Notes: a model not told the origin generated them from the letters alone. DNA of 64,000 nucleotides from Portunus trituberculatus (GCF_017591435.1 NC_059294.1:14437604-14501603); one strand, 5' to 3'; positions 24,830-40,208 are shown, numbered from the stretch's first letter. Translations and numbers: made by a program.

Positions 24830-26120
24830 AGGGCGGGAGGTATACACGGTGCGGGAAAGACATGAGGAGGGAATAAGGGAGGTGAGACAAATCATGTAAG
24901 GAAAGAATGAGGAAGAAAAAAGAAGAAAACTGGAAGGTAAATAAGGGAATCAGACACGGTATAGAGAATGCAGAAAGACATGAGGGAAGTGAAGGAAAAA
25001 AGAGACAAACTAATGAGGGAGAGAAAACAGATGACAGACATAAAGGCATAAGAACAAATGAAAGGATATATGAAAATCAAAATAAAGAGGAGAAAGAGAT
25101 GGCATGTGAAGTGATGAGGGAAGGGAGAAGGGAGGAGGGAAAGAATGCAGGACAGGGATAGAGTGAGAGCGAGGGGAGAGGTATGGGAGAGAGGAATGAA
25201 GGTGGGGAAGGGTAGTGGGCGAGGATATGGTGGAGAGGGAGCAAGGTATACAGGGACAAGAGAGAAAGAGAGAGAGAAAGAGAGAGTATGAAAGTGAGTC
25301 CAAGGGAGGGGAGAGGGGCAAGAGAGAGAGAGAAGGGGAGGGACAGGGGTGGCCAGTCTCTCCCTCCGTTGGTAATTTTCACGCGTCATTACCTGCCGTT
25401 GGGGGAGAGGGGTGAGAGAGGAGAGAGAGAGAGAGAGAGGGAGAGATAGAGGCAGGAAGGAGAGGAGGAAGACTAAGGGAGGAGAGGGAAGTGAAAAAGA
25501 AAAAGGGGGCTGTGTTGGGAGAGGGATAGAGAGAGAGAAAGGATGGAAAGAAAAGGAGAAGCAAAAGGAAGAGAAGGAAATAAGGTTGAGGAGAGATGAA
25601 AAGCGGAGTTAAAGGCAAGAAACAAGACGCATTAAAAACACGAGAAGAGAAAGAGGAGACCTAATGAAAGAAGGGAAATCTTAGAATAAAAGTGAAAAAA
25701 AGTTAAAGAAAGAGATAAGGAAACTCAAGATTTGAAAAGCAGGAGAAAGGAGATAATAAAACACGCAAAAAATCATATGGAGGCGAAAGAAACAAGAAAT
25801 AAAATGCAAGAATGTAAACAAGAGATGAAAGAGGAAAGGAAGAAAAAAAAAACAGAAATGAGAAGCACAGGACGGGGGAAAATAGCGCTGAAAGAGATCA
25901 AACAAAAGGGGGAAAAAAATCGCAGCAAGCAAGGTAGGAAAAAAAAAAATAAACGTAAATGTAATAGTGAAAGTGGTAAAAAAAAAAGGAAAGGAAAATA
26001 CAATGCAAATGAAATGAAAATAGTAGCGAAAAATTTTACGGGAAACTGAGGAAAAATGTGGATACGAACGAATGAACGTGCCTTTAATTCCTCCCATTCA
26101 ATGAAAAGAGGAAGAGCCAT
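24830..26120. other. Polypurine-rich tract, about 1.3 kb
   Basis: Overwhelmingly A+G on the + strand, including short (GA)n patches at 25258-25285, 25322-25340 and 25410-25450. No fixed period and no credible protein in either strand. Confidence 0.75.
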
Positions 26121-26195
26121 GCGAATAAAAAGGGTCCATGAATAATAATCAAATAAAAAAGGTGTAATCAGATACGTAACATCACCAGAAATTGA

Positions 26196-26304
<109 letters not shown>

Positions 26305-26569
26305 GGAAGAGGAAAGAAACTAGGAAAGAAAAGGACAAAGGGGAGGAAATATCAAGGATGAGTACAAAGACAACGTGAAGGAAGAATAGAGAGAAAGCAG
26401 AGGAAGAAAAGAGAGGGATAGGAAGAGAAAAAATAAAAAAAAAAAAAATGAAGAGAGAAGGAAGAAAGAAAAAAATAGAAAACGAACAACAAATAATATC
26501 CCTTAGCACTGTAGATAATGAAGAAAAGAATAATTGAAATTTATTGTTGGCGACATTGGCAGTGGTATC

Positions 26570-27026
<457 letters not shown>

Positions 27027-27253
27027 AACACCATGGATAAGCCTGGTTCTCTCAAACCGGTGGGTGAAAATGACAATATTTTCACCGCTACCACCACTAT
27101 TGTCTTCATGGCTCATTATAATTGGATTTAGGGAGGGTCTCATCTCCCTACCTCCTCCCCTCTCCATCCCTCTCTCCCTCTTTCTCTCCCTCCTTGTCTC
27201 TTTAACCAATCTTGCTCCCCTCGTCTCCTCATCTCTCCTCAATGCTTCTCCCC

Positions 27254-27615
<362 letters not shown>

Positions 27616-27654
27616 ATGGAAACTCATGTATAATTGTCCTTTGTGTCACCACTA

Positions 27655-27655
<1 letters not shown>

Positions 27656-27714
<59 letters not shown>

Positions 27715-27744
27715 TAATACTACAGACTCGCTTTGTCTGTTGAG

Positions 27745-27811
<67 letters not shown>
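27656..27811. repeat. (AAT)n followed by (GA)n
   Basis: (AAT)n 27656-27712 and (GA)n 27748-27811, separated by 35 bp of unique sequence. Confidence 0.96.
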
Positions 27812-27813
<2 letters not shown>

Positions 27814-28283
27814 GAGGGGTGACGGTACCGAAGGAAGATGGTCGGAAATTGCCTTTTGATGGTGTATCAGAAGAGGGAAGAAGGGGGAGGGGGAGAGAGA
27901 TAGCACGGAGGAGAGGAAAAGGGAGGAGAGAAAGCGAAGAAAGAGGAGAAAAGGAAATAAGAAAGGAGAAAAAGAAACAAAGACAGGAGAAGAGAGGATA
28001 TGAGATGAAATAGACAAAAAAAAGAGGAACATTACAAAGACGACGAAATTGAAAAAAAAAAAGGAGAAACAAAATCAAACAAAGTAAAGTGAAGGAAGAA
28101 GAAAGTAAAATAGAAAATAGGAGAAAATAAATAAAACAAAAAAACGGAAATAAAAAAAAACAGGAAAAAACCACACAAAACAAACACAAGATAACAAAAA
28201 TAGAAAAAAAAATGAACATACTAAGAAAGAAATAAGATAAGAGAAGAAGGAAAGGAGATAACAAGTAGGAAAGGAGAAGGAAA

Positions 28284-28284
<1 letters not shown>

Positions 28285-28321
<37 letters not shown>
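28285..28321. repeat. (GA)n microsatellite
   Basis: Perfect 37-bp array within a polypurine tract (27812-28320). Confidence 0.95.
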
Positions 28322-28324
<3 letters not shown>

Positions 28325-28470
28325 TGCTGGGGCGATGATATGAAAGATGGGAACCGTCACGATGAGGGATGGGATGGTGATGGGATGGGGGGAGTGGAGA
28401 TGGGAAGCAGAATCAACGAAATAAATCATGGGCTTGGTAAAATTATAAAATGTTCAAGGAAATAGCGAAC

Positions 28471-28473
<3 letters not shown>

Positions 28474-28536
<63 letters not shown>

Positions 28537-28570
28537 GAGCGTTGACAGACAGACAAAAATTCAATTGTTA

Positions 28571-28635
<65 letters not shown>
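28474..28635. repeat. (GA)n then (CA)n
   Basis: (GA)n 28474-28533 and (CA)n 28573-28635. Confidence 0.96.
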
Positions 28636-28640
<5 letters not shown>

Positions 28641-28894
28641 GACGGAAGACGTAACTGAATCACATAAAAGGCCTAACTTCATTACTCCTTTTATTTATTT
28701 CTCCTCTATTTTTTTCCCTCCGCTATTTTCCATGTATTATGTTGGACTAAAAGATACGTGTTTCCTGGAGGCTCTCAAGACACACACCTTCCCCACGCCC
28801 ACACCTGCAGACACCTGCTCTCTCCTTCACACTACTCACTGATACTTTATATTATACGCACATTTTCACCCTAAGTACATTGTGTCTCCTAGGA

Positions 28895-28906
28895 AAACAC
28901 ACACAC

Positions 28907-28956
<50 letters not shown>

Positions 28957-29033
28957 CTCTCTCTCTCTCTCGTATCATCTTTTTGAGACAGAAATGAGAC
29001 GCGGAATAAGATTAAAATGATTAAGATGGAAAT

Positions 29034-29112
<79 letters not shown>
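28895..29112. repeat. (CA)n-(CT)n and (CT)n
   Basis: (CA)n 28895-28954 joined to (CT)n to 28971; a second (CT)n at 29034-29112. Confidence 0.96.
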
Positions 29113-29113
<1 letters not shown>

Positions 29114-29421
29114 GCAATAACACCTTCAGAGCGAGGAAGAGCCTGGGGATATTTACACTGTTCCTACCAAGTGCAAAATAATCATTGGACAAGTACTAGG
29201 ATAATTGAGGCAAAGTTGGAGGACTAGGACGAAGAGGAGCACGAGGAGGAGGAGGAGAAGGAAGGAAAAACAAGGGGAGACAGTAGAAAATAAGAAATAC
29301 CTAGTAGAAGAAGAATAATGAGTGCAAAATGTAGAAGCAAATATGACAATGAGAATGAAAAGACAGAAGAGAATGAATTACTCGTAAATGAGGGAAGAGA
29401 GTGAAGAGTACTGGAAAATTA

Positions 29422-29473
29422 CAGACACACGCGCTCACACATACACGCACACACACACACACACAGATACAGA

Positions 29474-29554
<81 letters not shown>
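29422..29554. repeat. Imperfect (CA)n
   Basis: 133 bp, with CG, TA and GA interruptions in the left half, perfect on the right. Confidence 0.95.
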
Positions 29555-29556
<2 letters not shown>

Positions 29557-29867
29557 AGATAGCCTCGACTTTGCCATCTCGCTCGACAAGTACAAATTGG
29601 ATTTCTATTTCCAGACAACAGGTCTTCCATTTTCAGTGGAGCAAATAACACTCTTTTCAATTCTACTTTTTCATTTCATTTACTCGTGTGCACGGAAACA
29701 TGTGCGCTAAATTCAGTCTAAAATAAACAAAGGGAACAAATACATACGTACTCACACACGCAAAGAGGAGGAGAACGAGGAGGAGCGTGTACACATGGGA
29801 CAAGAGGACACACACACACACACGAGACAACTTGCATTACTCAAACATTACGAAACATTTCAAGGCG

Positions 29868-29869
<2 letters not shown>

Positions 29870-29950
<81 letters not shown>
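29870..29950. repeat. (AC)n microsatellite
   Basis: Perfect 81-bp array. Confidence 0.97.
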
Positions 29951-29952
<2 letters not shown>

Positions 29953-30901
29953 TAAGTCACGAGACCTGAACGAAATCAGACTTAAAAAGAAATGCAAAAC
30001 TCTTCTTTTACATCCACTCGCGGAATTCTCTTAAGAACCAGAATTGTGTGAAAGACACGTTAAGGCTGTCGCTTTATATTAATTTCTTTTTCAGCTTCGA
30101 ACATCATCATTCAACATTTGCTTCGTTCTTGTAATTAAGTTTCAGATTTACTTTATGTATTACACTGATGACGTAAAGAGCAGTCATCCACATTTTCTTG
30201 GAAGTGTTATCTCATTAAGAGTTTTTGTTAAAAGAAATACAGTGACTGTTTATAAGCCAGCTTCCTCTAAATCTACCCACTAGTTTATTTTTTAAAACTT
30301 AATATAGCAACAATTTGTCTTTATTTTCTCTTTTATTTCACACAAAACTCTGTCTATGAAACTGAGCGATTGTCTATAATCTTTCCTTCCTTTCAATTCC
30401 TTATAAGATCTTACGTCACTGTAATAATAATGAAAATGGCCTTGATTTCTATACGTTATTTCACTGCCACATCTGAAGAAGTACAGCGGGGTGTCAGAAT
30501 GCATCCTTCTTTATAACTTGTTACCAGCAATCACACCAACAATACCAGCAGACTGACTACTAGTTTCTTGACTCCCACCACGCACCTGTTTACACCAAAC
30601 ATTCGTCAGGGTGTTCCTCTCACGGCCCGCATACGACACTTACCAAGAAGAAAAGCCGCACGACTCTCCCAGGGCCTCACCTCCTACGCCGCCCTGTCAC
30701 CCGCCCAACCGCCCGCACCCAAACTTTCCCTCTTCCCAAATGAAAAGTAAACAGACCCGCCACAGAAAAAAGACTAGGAATTGCTCTACGCCTCAACTAT
30801 TTTGGAAGTCCGGGTCTTCAAGTTTATCTCGTTACCTGGGATGAATTTGGACCCAAAATGAGGTACTGTTAGGGTGCGAGGGAGGCGTGTGAGGGAGTAT
30901 A

Positions 30902-30903
<2 letters not shown>
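29951..30903. other. Unique intergenic sequence
   Basis: No repeat longer than a few units and no exon-like frame with a recognisable domain. Confidence 0.5.

Positions 30904-30972
<69 letters not shown>
30904..30972. repeat. (CA)n microsatellite
   Basis: Perfect 69-bp array. Confidence 0.97.
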
Positions 30973-30975
<3 letters not shown>

Positions 30976-31236
30976 CAAAGCGTTAAATGATGCACTGTTT
31001 CTCTCTAAATTATTCTCGTATGTACAGCACCAAACGTCCTTTCTATTTTCAGTGTGTAAATTTCCTACAAACAGTGAAGCACACACAAATCCTGTTCACC
31101 AAACCTTACATGTATCCAACGTTCTCCTTTTCAACTTTGCTCAGTCCCCCTTGGAAGTGACCATCAGACAGTTATAGAAAACGTGTAGAGGGAGAAGACT
31201 GAACTAAAACCTAAATGCAAAAGCGTACAAGTATAT

Positions 31237-31237
<1 letters not shown>

Positions 31238-31319
<82 letters not shown>
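31238..31319. repeat. Compound (TG)n-(GA)n
   Basis: Short (GT)n then (GA)n to 31319, followed by a purine-rich shoulder. Confidence 0.96.
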
Positions 31320-31325
<6 letters not shown>

Positions 31326-31682
31326 GTCCCTTGTCATCATTAGAGAAGCGAGGGGAAGGCGTGTGACAAGGAGAGGGAAGGCAAGGGGAAGGGGTGGAAA
31401 AGAAACTCGCGTGGTGACGACGTGAAGGAACAGCTGAGGTGGAAAAGTTGGCGGTGAGTGAAGGTGAGGTGAGGGAGAGACGTGAGGGTCGCGGCTTGAG
31501 GTGTGAGGACGGGAAGGGAGGGAAGGTGAGGACGGGGATTGCAGAGGAAAGGTAAATGTAGAAGCTTAATATTTCTCACCTGTATCACGTGTGTTATCTA
31601 AGCTTTCTATGGAATAAATACTGGATTTCACTAGGACAAGATTAAGGGTATTTGAGGATGCTACATTTTACTCAACACTGAA

Positions 31683-31912
31683 GTCCGTATTCATAAACAC
31701 TTTGCTCTCTCACCACGACTATTTTCAAAGACCACAGAGATGATTAGCGGGGTTTTCAAGTGTTTCTCAAATTAATAATGTAAAAATCTTGTCACTCTGC
31801 CTCTAGAATCGTAAAAAAAAAAAAAAAATAACACCTTAAAAACTCGTGTAAATCTAAATAAAGCCCTTAGAAATAAAGAAGCGAGACACAGAAGCGTTTG
31901 GAAATACGAGCC
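31683..31912. mobile_element. MITE-like element with imperfect terminal inverted repeats, 230 bp
   Basis: The left end GTCCGTATTCATAAACACTT and the reverse complement of the right end (GGCTCGTATTTCCAAACGCTT) agree at about 14 of 20 positions. CTGA occurs just outside both ends and may be a target duplication. It contains an internal A16 run and has no ORF. Confidence 0.5.
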
Positions 31913-33224
31913 TGAGTCAATATCAATACCAAAACCAAGCCTCGCAAATCTTCAAGCTAACGGCGCCGAATTTCAAGATAAAATCGACGGATAATCACCA
32001 CCATTATCCACCAAACGATCACCATCATCCACTTTCTGCACCTTATTCACAAAAACCTCCATGACTTCGGTGGATAAAGGATTCCTAATATACACCAATG
32101 ATCTCCACCAGCCCTCTATATGTCTCAAAGCATCCCAGAAAAAGACATATATCTCGTTGTCCCCAGTAATCGTCCTTTTATTCTTGTTCCTACGATAGAT
32201 TACTACGACAAAACTTGCCTTTCGTATTGGTCTAAGAATTAACAAACAGCAAGTTAGTCTTTTTAGAGAGCATACTGTTGAACACTTCGGTCTCTGATAC
32301 GACTGATTTATAAGGCTATAGAAATGACCTATTGAGAATTCATGTGTGTCTTTCCTATTCATGTTCCCGAATCCTTAATTCGGCCCTTACTTAAATCGTG
32401 CACACACTCTTGAAAGCCCCAATGACTTCATACAACTAATTCGAAGCGAGTTGTAGCGTTGAAGCGTTTCAGAATACTAAGCAGAGATTTACACTAGCGT
32501 CTCTGTGTCGTATATATTCAATCGCCTCCAAAATTATGAGAAAGAGAAGAAAATTACGAGCCTGGCGTTTCAGTGCAACTAATGTATCAGTGTCTGTAAC
32601 GCACATGGATTTCTAATTAGCAACAATCTTTTTTTTATCCCTCTTTAACAAACCTCTGCAATTGTTCTTCCTACATATTCCTGTGTAAGAAGTGATGTGT
32701 GTGATAGCCACCCTTCAGCCGTTGTCTCCTCAAACAATTCAATACTGAACATTCACTCTATAAACCTGACGATAAGAAAAGCATTTGTATGGAAGGAAAG
32801 GCTTAAGAAATTGCTAAGTCTCATGTACTGAACCAATAACCAGAACACTCCACTTGAACAAGGCTCCGTAATAACAAGAGCCTCTAGTCTCCTCTCTGAA
32901 GAATCTGAATTTATAAACCAACCGCTGAATGACCCAGGTAGGTAAATTTCTCTCCACTCTTTGCCCGGAGCAGAGTAAAATAAGCGTCTTTCTGGTCCCT
33001 GGGCAAACTGAGTGCCTTTCTAGCTAACATCATCTCTACGCAGACACGCAGGAATGAGTAACACAATGCCGGGACGTGACGGGGCGGCGGGGCGTGTGAC
33101 GGGACTTGACGCTGGCCCAGGCACCGTCGCCTACTGGGGTTCGCGGAGGTCAGGTCGGGTTACCTTAAGTTAGCTCACGAGAGACTCAGACGTGTTGACT
33201 CTCTAAACATTGCCTGTGTGCCTG
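31913..33224. other. Unique intergenic sequence
   Basis: About 1.3 kb, no microsatellites. A 129-codon minus-strand frame (31973-32362) shows no domain and no flanking splice structure. GAAGCGTTTCAGAATAC at 32461-32478 resembles the right terminus of the MITE at 31.7 kb. Confidence 0.45.
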
Positions 33225-33310
33225 GGAGGAGGAGGAGGAGGAGGAGGAGGAGGAGGAGGAGGAGGAGGAGGAGGAGGAGGAGGAGGAGGAGAACGAGGAG
33301 GAGGAGGAGA
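33225..33310. repeat. (GGA)n microsatellite
   Basis: About 22 perfect GGA units followed by an imperfect shoulder. Confidence 0.96.
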
Positions 33311-33534
33311 AAGGGCAAGAGAGAGGGGGGATAAGGCAGAGGAAGGTGATAGAGTCATCGAAAAAGAGGGAGAATAGACCGCGTGTATTGTGTTTGGGGA
33401 GGGAAGGGAGAGTCAGAGCCTCCTTAATGACTTTACCACTTTAACACTAACACTGTGATGGAATGCAACAGAAAATCTCGATATTCGGACAAAGAAAATG
33501 ATGATAGTAGTGTAGTAGTAGTGGTGGCGGCGGT

Positions 33535-33629
33535 AGACAGACAGACAGACAGACAGATAGGCAGACAGACAGATAGACAGACAGACAGATAGGCAGACAG
33601 ACAGACAGACAGATAGACAAACAGACAAG
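33535..33629. repeat. Higher-order (GACA)n/(GATA)n/(GGCA)n array
   Basis: GACA units punctuated by GATA, GATAGGCA and GATAGACA, forming a repeating arrangement of roughly 40 bp. Confidence 0.93.
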
Positions 33630-33848
33630 CACGTACTGTACATGGAGACAGATTGATGGGGTGACAGACAAATCTAAACAAAAATAAAAAAAGAAGGATT
33701 AATAGGGAAAAAAAGGAGGAGGATTAGGAAAAGGAGCAGATTGAGAGGAAGAAAAGAAAGTAGTGGAGAAAGAAGTGAATCACACAAGGTTATGCAAACG
33801 GAGATGAGATACTGAGGAAAAACAACAGATATTTAGATTCATTTATCA

Positions 33849-33851
<3 letters not shown>

Positions 33852-33893
<42 letters not shown>
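33852..33893. repeat. (CT)n microsatellite
   Basis: Perfect 42-bp array. Confidence 0.96.
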
Positions 33894-33897
<4 letters not shown>

Positions 33898-34019
33898 GAC
33901 AGCTACAAGAGCAGCCTCCCTCCAAGCATTGTATATAATTAACATAAGGATTAGTCCACCTACAGGAGCACGTCCTCTGCTGTAGAGTGAATTGCTGTGT
34001 CTTGTCTGTTTACTTGATG

Positions 34020-34096
34020 GTAATAATGATAATGATAATAATAATAAGAATAACAACAACAACAACAGTAACAACAACAACAACAACAACAACAAC

Positions 34097-34128
<32 letters not shown>

Positions 34129-34165
34129 TAATAATGATGATAATAACGATAATAATGATAATATA
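34020..34165. repeat. Compound (AAT)n-(CAA)n-(AAT)n
   Basis: Imperfect AAT/GAT units, (CAA)n at about 34053-34098, then (TAA)n and TAATGA units. Confidence 0.93.
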
Positions 34166-35934
<1,769 letters not shown>

Positions 35935-36310
35935 AATGTTAGGCTTACTTCCCTTAAATACCCCAACCATTACGCTGCATGTGATAAAGAACGAAAAAAG
36001 AGGTTAGCTGTCACACAGGATGCCATAAATACTAAGTAAACTTCCTCCTTTACCGAAAATGTAATAATTTCGACTCGTAACCCACTTCTGATCCTATTGC
36101 GGAGACGTGAGTGTTGTCTGGATACAATAAACACACATAATCCCTTAAAGAACACAACATCACTAAAGAAAACAGATATTTAATGCATTCCACTGTACTT
36201 ATTTCTATTTACTAATTACTATTGTATTCATTATTTCACACATCTTTTATTCCTCACGTGCCGTAATTGTCCCGTGAATAGAATTGTTATTATCTATTGC
36301 ATTACGCGAA

Positions 36311-36313
<3 letters not shown>

Positions 36314-36355
<42 letters not shown>
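36314..36355. repeat. (CT)n microsatellite
   Basis: Perfect 42-bp array. Confidence 0.96.
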
Positions 36356-36357
<2 letters not shown>

Positions 36358-36535
36358 GCGTGGGTCTGTCCCTGAGTGTGCCTAATTAGCGGGTAGGGCG
36401 CACCGCCCCCGAGCCTGTTTTATGAGGGCAGCCTGGGCAGGTGAAGCCACGGACGAGGCAGCCACTGGAGTTATGGGCCAAGTTACCTCGTCCAGGCCGC
36501 CCAGTCCCCCCTTCTAATTCGTGACCCCTTGAATT
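36356..36535. other. GC-rich unique island between two (CT)n arrays
   Basis: About 180 bp of repeat-free, GC-rich sequence containing CCTAATTAGCGG and GTGAAGCCACGGACGAGGCA. No exon frame with a domain; possible regulatory element. Confidence 0.25.
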
Positions 36536-36561
36536 ACCGAAAAGTTTGTTGTGTTTTATTT

Positions 36562-36564
<3 letters not shown>

Positions 36565-36624
<60 letters not shown>
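36565..36624. repeat. (CT)n microsatellite
   Basis: Perfect 60-bp array, followed by a pyrimidine-rich tract to about 37320. Confidence 0.97.
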
Positions 36625-36628
<4 letters not shown>

Positions 36629-37645
36629 TTGTCGTTCTCGCCTCACCAGCTCTCATCCTATTTACCTCCCTGCCTCCTCCACACATCGTTTCCTATTCCC
36701 TCACCCTCACGCTCAAGTCCGCCCCCTTCCTACCTCCCTGCCTCCTTCCCTTGCTCTCCCTGCTTCCACCCTCCTTCATTTCCCCCCTCGCCTCCTCCTC
36801 TCCTCAGGGACACATTACGGAGCTGTCGCCATGATGTACACTCCCCTGGCCTCTCCTGGGACACGCACCTTTGTTCTCCAGAAGTGAATTTTCGAGGCGG
36901 CCTTCCAAGCATCTCTCCACCTCACTTCTTCCTACTTTTCTAACCTATTCTGACCCAACCTCCTCTTCCTTCTCCACTTCCAGTCTTTCTCTCTCACATA
37001 CTACCCTTTCTTCCCTTCCTTTCCCTTGCAAACTCTCATCCCCCCCACCACCATCTCTTTCTTTCTCCAAAAAGCCTACGCAATGTTCCAAAATTCATCG
37101 TGAAACCGGAAAAGTAAACTTCCATGATAGTTTTTCTTTCGTGTTGCCATGGAAGCCTTGTGTGTTTTCCCCTTGGTTTCCTTTCTTCCATTTCCTACTG
37201 TTTATCTTAATACCGTCTATCGCTACTTCTCGTCACCCTCCTCCCGCTGCTTGTTCTCCTTCCGCTCCTGCTCGTCTTTCTTTTTCCCTCCCTCCTTGTC
37301 ACCAGGAAGAAAGATTCACAGGTGACAGAGCACTTCGTCACTTTGCTGCAAAGTGAGTGAGGACCGACTGAGGCTGCCAGGTGGAAATGAAAAGTTGGAA
37401 GAGAGAGAAAACACCACTAAAACCAAAGCTGCCAACCCTTAGGCGCCACAAATCACACTACTCACTCCTTTTGTCTCACACTGCAATACACTCTCTCATA
37501 TCTGATAACACGTGTGCCTGGCAGCAAGGACATGATAAGTAAGAACAGAAGGCATCAAGGAGCAGCAAGGAAACGTTAAAAGTGACAGGGAGGAACAGGA
37601 GGAGGCAAGGATAGGTTATGACAAGAGGAATGAAGGGGTAGAGAA

Positions 37646-37648
<3 letters not shown>

Positions 37649-37682
<34 letters not shown>

Positions 37683-37688
37683 TGTGTG
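37649..37688. repeat. (GA)n with a short (GT)n end
   Basis: (GA)n to 37680 then TGTGTGTG; the start of a polypurine tract to about 38080. Confidence 0.95.
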
Positions 37689-38095
37689 GAAGAGAAGGAC
37701 ACGAGAGATATACAGGAAGGATAAAAGAAAGGCAAGGAGTGGATGGCTTCAATGGGGTCGGGAGGAGAGAAGAAGTTTAGTGGGGAGAAGATAACAAAGG
37801 TCAATACCGAAGTAAGAGAAAGGGAGAGACAGAGATGGAGATAATGGACGAGCATAGAAGAAGGAGGAAGAGAAAAGAAAACTGTGAAATGAAAAAAAGG
37901 AAGAACTGTGAAAATAGTAAGAAAGCTAAAGAGAGACAAAGATAAGGAAAACGGAGGAAAGACGAAAGAGGAGAAAGAGAAGAGGAGGATGAGGGAACAA
38001 GACAGCAGTAGCAAGGCAGGTGAGCAGTTAGGTGGAGGAGGAGAAGGTAAAGGAGTGAGAGGAAGAGGAAGAAGGAAGTAGTGAGGTGCCCGTCG

Positions 38096-39063
38096 ACTGG
38101 CGTGAACCGTCCTCGTTCGGCGGGTGTCTCGTGCTGGTAATGTGGTGTTACTCGACTGTTTACGAGCACTGGCGCTGCGTGTGGTGCAAGGCGGGTGTGT
38201 ATGCGGGCGGTGGTGCCTCTGGTCTTTCCCTACTGACAAACCTGAAGGAGCAGGGAGGAGTTCTTTTACGAGAGGAATCCGTCACTCACTAATCCATATC
38301 ATCCACCTAATGGACCCGGCAAACCTTATTGAACGCCTCGCCAATGACGGTGTTTCGAATGTGGAAATTCTTGTGTTTACTACGCGGAGCTTTCATCAGT
38401 GGCTCAAGTGACGGTGATTACTTAGTCCACCATCAATACCTGCCTGACGGTGGCGTGTGGGAGGGAGGGGGGCAGCGGCTGGACGGATGAGCGACGTCCC
38501 TTTTCTTTTCCCCGAGCGTGGATGGCCAAGCGGAACGAGGGACAAATGTTAATAAAGATACGCTATGAACTACAACTAGTACTCACTCCCCTTCCTCTTG
38601 CCCTCAATAAATTAAGTCATAAATCCAAGCTCTAACAACAGTCATTACCTGGGCGCTGAGAGGCGGGGAGGACGGAGGAGGGTAAGGGGGCATGAAGACA
38701 AGTAGGACATTATCACCACCAGTCACGCCGGCTCTCCATGACCGTCCTCCCTCGCCAGTCAGGGCAGCTGTCACACCTGTCGCTCGTAACTCCCTTGTTC
38801 GGACGCTGGACGGTATCTGAAGGTTTAATTACGCTTGATTATAAGTAAAAGCCTGGTTGACGGGGTTGACGGGGTTGACGGGGTTGACGGGGTTGTCGAC
38901 TGTCGCCGGTGCAATTACAGTAAAATTATTGCTCTCCTCAACCTTCCCTGGCTGGCGTGTTGAGGCACGGTAACACTGCTGCACGAGGAATTGAGTCACC
39001 TGACGAGGCAGTGACGTGTGCTGTGTGTTGCTACGGTTACATGCCTGTTGCTCTCGCACGCAT

Positions 39064-39065
<2 letters not shown>
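38096..39065. other. Unique, relatively GC-rich sequence
   Basis: Higher GC than average, with no long repeats except the 10-bp minisatellite at 38855. Short open frames on + show no domain; no splice-consistent gene could be built. Confidence 0.4.
38855..38895. repeat. Ten-bp minisatellite, four units of GGGGTTGACG
   Basis: Four consecutive near-identical GGGGTTGACG units, the last ending GTCGAC. The GC-rich unit is unlike the surrounding dinucleotide repeats. Confidence 0.85.

Positions 39066-39097
<32 letters not shown>
39066..39097. repeat. (CA)n microsatellite
   Basis: 32-bp array. Confidence 0.95.
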
Positions 39098-39102
<5 letters not shown>

Positions 39103-39103
39103 G

Positions 39104-40190
39104 CAAAATATACTAAACACACATTTTTGTCACCAATCACAAGGGCCACACTACGCAGCAAGTCACCAGCAGACAGCAGCGAGTGACCAACATTAAGGAC
39201 ACTGGTAAGACAACAGACTCACCAAGGAAACGCTGCGCTGAATCGGAACCTCCAACAAGAAAAAAATGACTGCTGCAAAAATAAAGCCTTTGAATAAGGG
39301 ATCTCAGAAGGCGGGCGTGTCGTGTCGGCCCAGCGTTATAATTACATAATGGCGTGGTGCATTTGACGGAACAGTGGGCGGCGTGGCGTTGTAAGTGGCA
39401 TCGCACGCTCACTATACATTCACATTCGCAGCTTTAAAAAACGTGAGCGAGTGAGGCGAGGATAAACACCAAGATAAGATGATTCAAGGCGAGATAAGGG
39501 AACACGAAAATTCACACTTACAGAAATCGGTTCGGGAAACTAATCCAGCTCGAGATTCCCGGTAAAGGCGGCGTCTCTATGAATAACCTTGTTCGGCCTA
39601 ACGACTCAATTACGCGTCTGGAGGGGCCCTGCTGACGCCCCCGACTCTAACAACCCCGCTGAGACTATTTCCCCGTGACTCACTAACTCAGACAGGCAGA
39701 CAGACAGACGCTGCTGGTATTCGTAGAGAAGTGGACGGAATAGACGGGTCTCCTGGGACGGGGGAGTGGAGGAGACGGGCAGGGAGGGGTTGAGGGGAGT
39801 GAGGGAATGGGGTGAATACCAGGGACAAGTTAGTAGTGACGGGGTTGGAAGGGTTTCAAAGGGGAGGGAAATAGGGAAGGAATAATGGGTGAAAAACGTG
39901 TTATAATCAGAAATGGTGTGAGGAGAGAAGGGGCAGCACATGTTGATGAGATACGGGGTGACGGAGTGATGAGGTGATGGGATGACGGTTCGGGCCCCTT
40001 CACGTATATCATATCCCCGATCCACTTGCATATCTCCCTGCCTCAAGCTAAACGTCACACTCTTTTTCTCTTATTCATTCTTTTTTATTCACTCATTGCA
40101 TCAGAACTCTTTCACTGTATTTCTTTTAAAAATAACCCTGTGTTTCATGACTGAATGATATTTCATACAACAGGCGGAAGTAATTCGCTA
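39104..40190. other. Unique intergenic sequence
   Basis: Mixed composition; short (CAGA) run near 39695-39708. No gene recognised. Confidence 0.45.
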
Positions 40191-40208
40191 TTTTTATCAC
40201 TATTTCAG

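Noticed and set aside
31973..32362. 129-codon minus-strand frame in unique sequence
   Set aside because: It is the most complex-looking intergenic frame, but I recognise no domain, see no consistent splice sites, and it neighbours MITE-like sequence.
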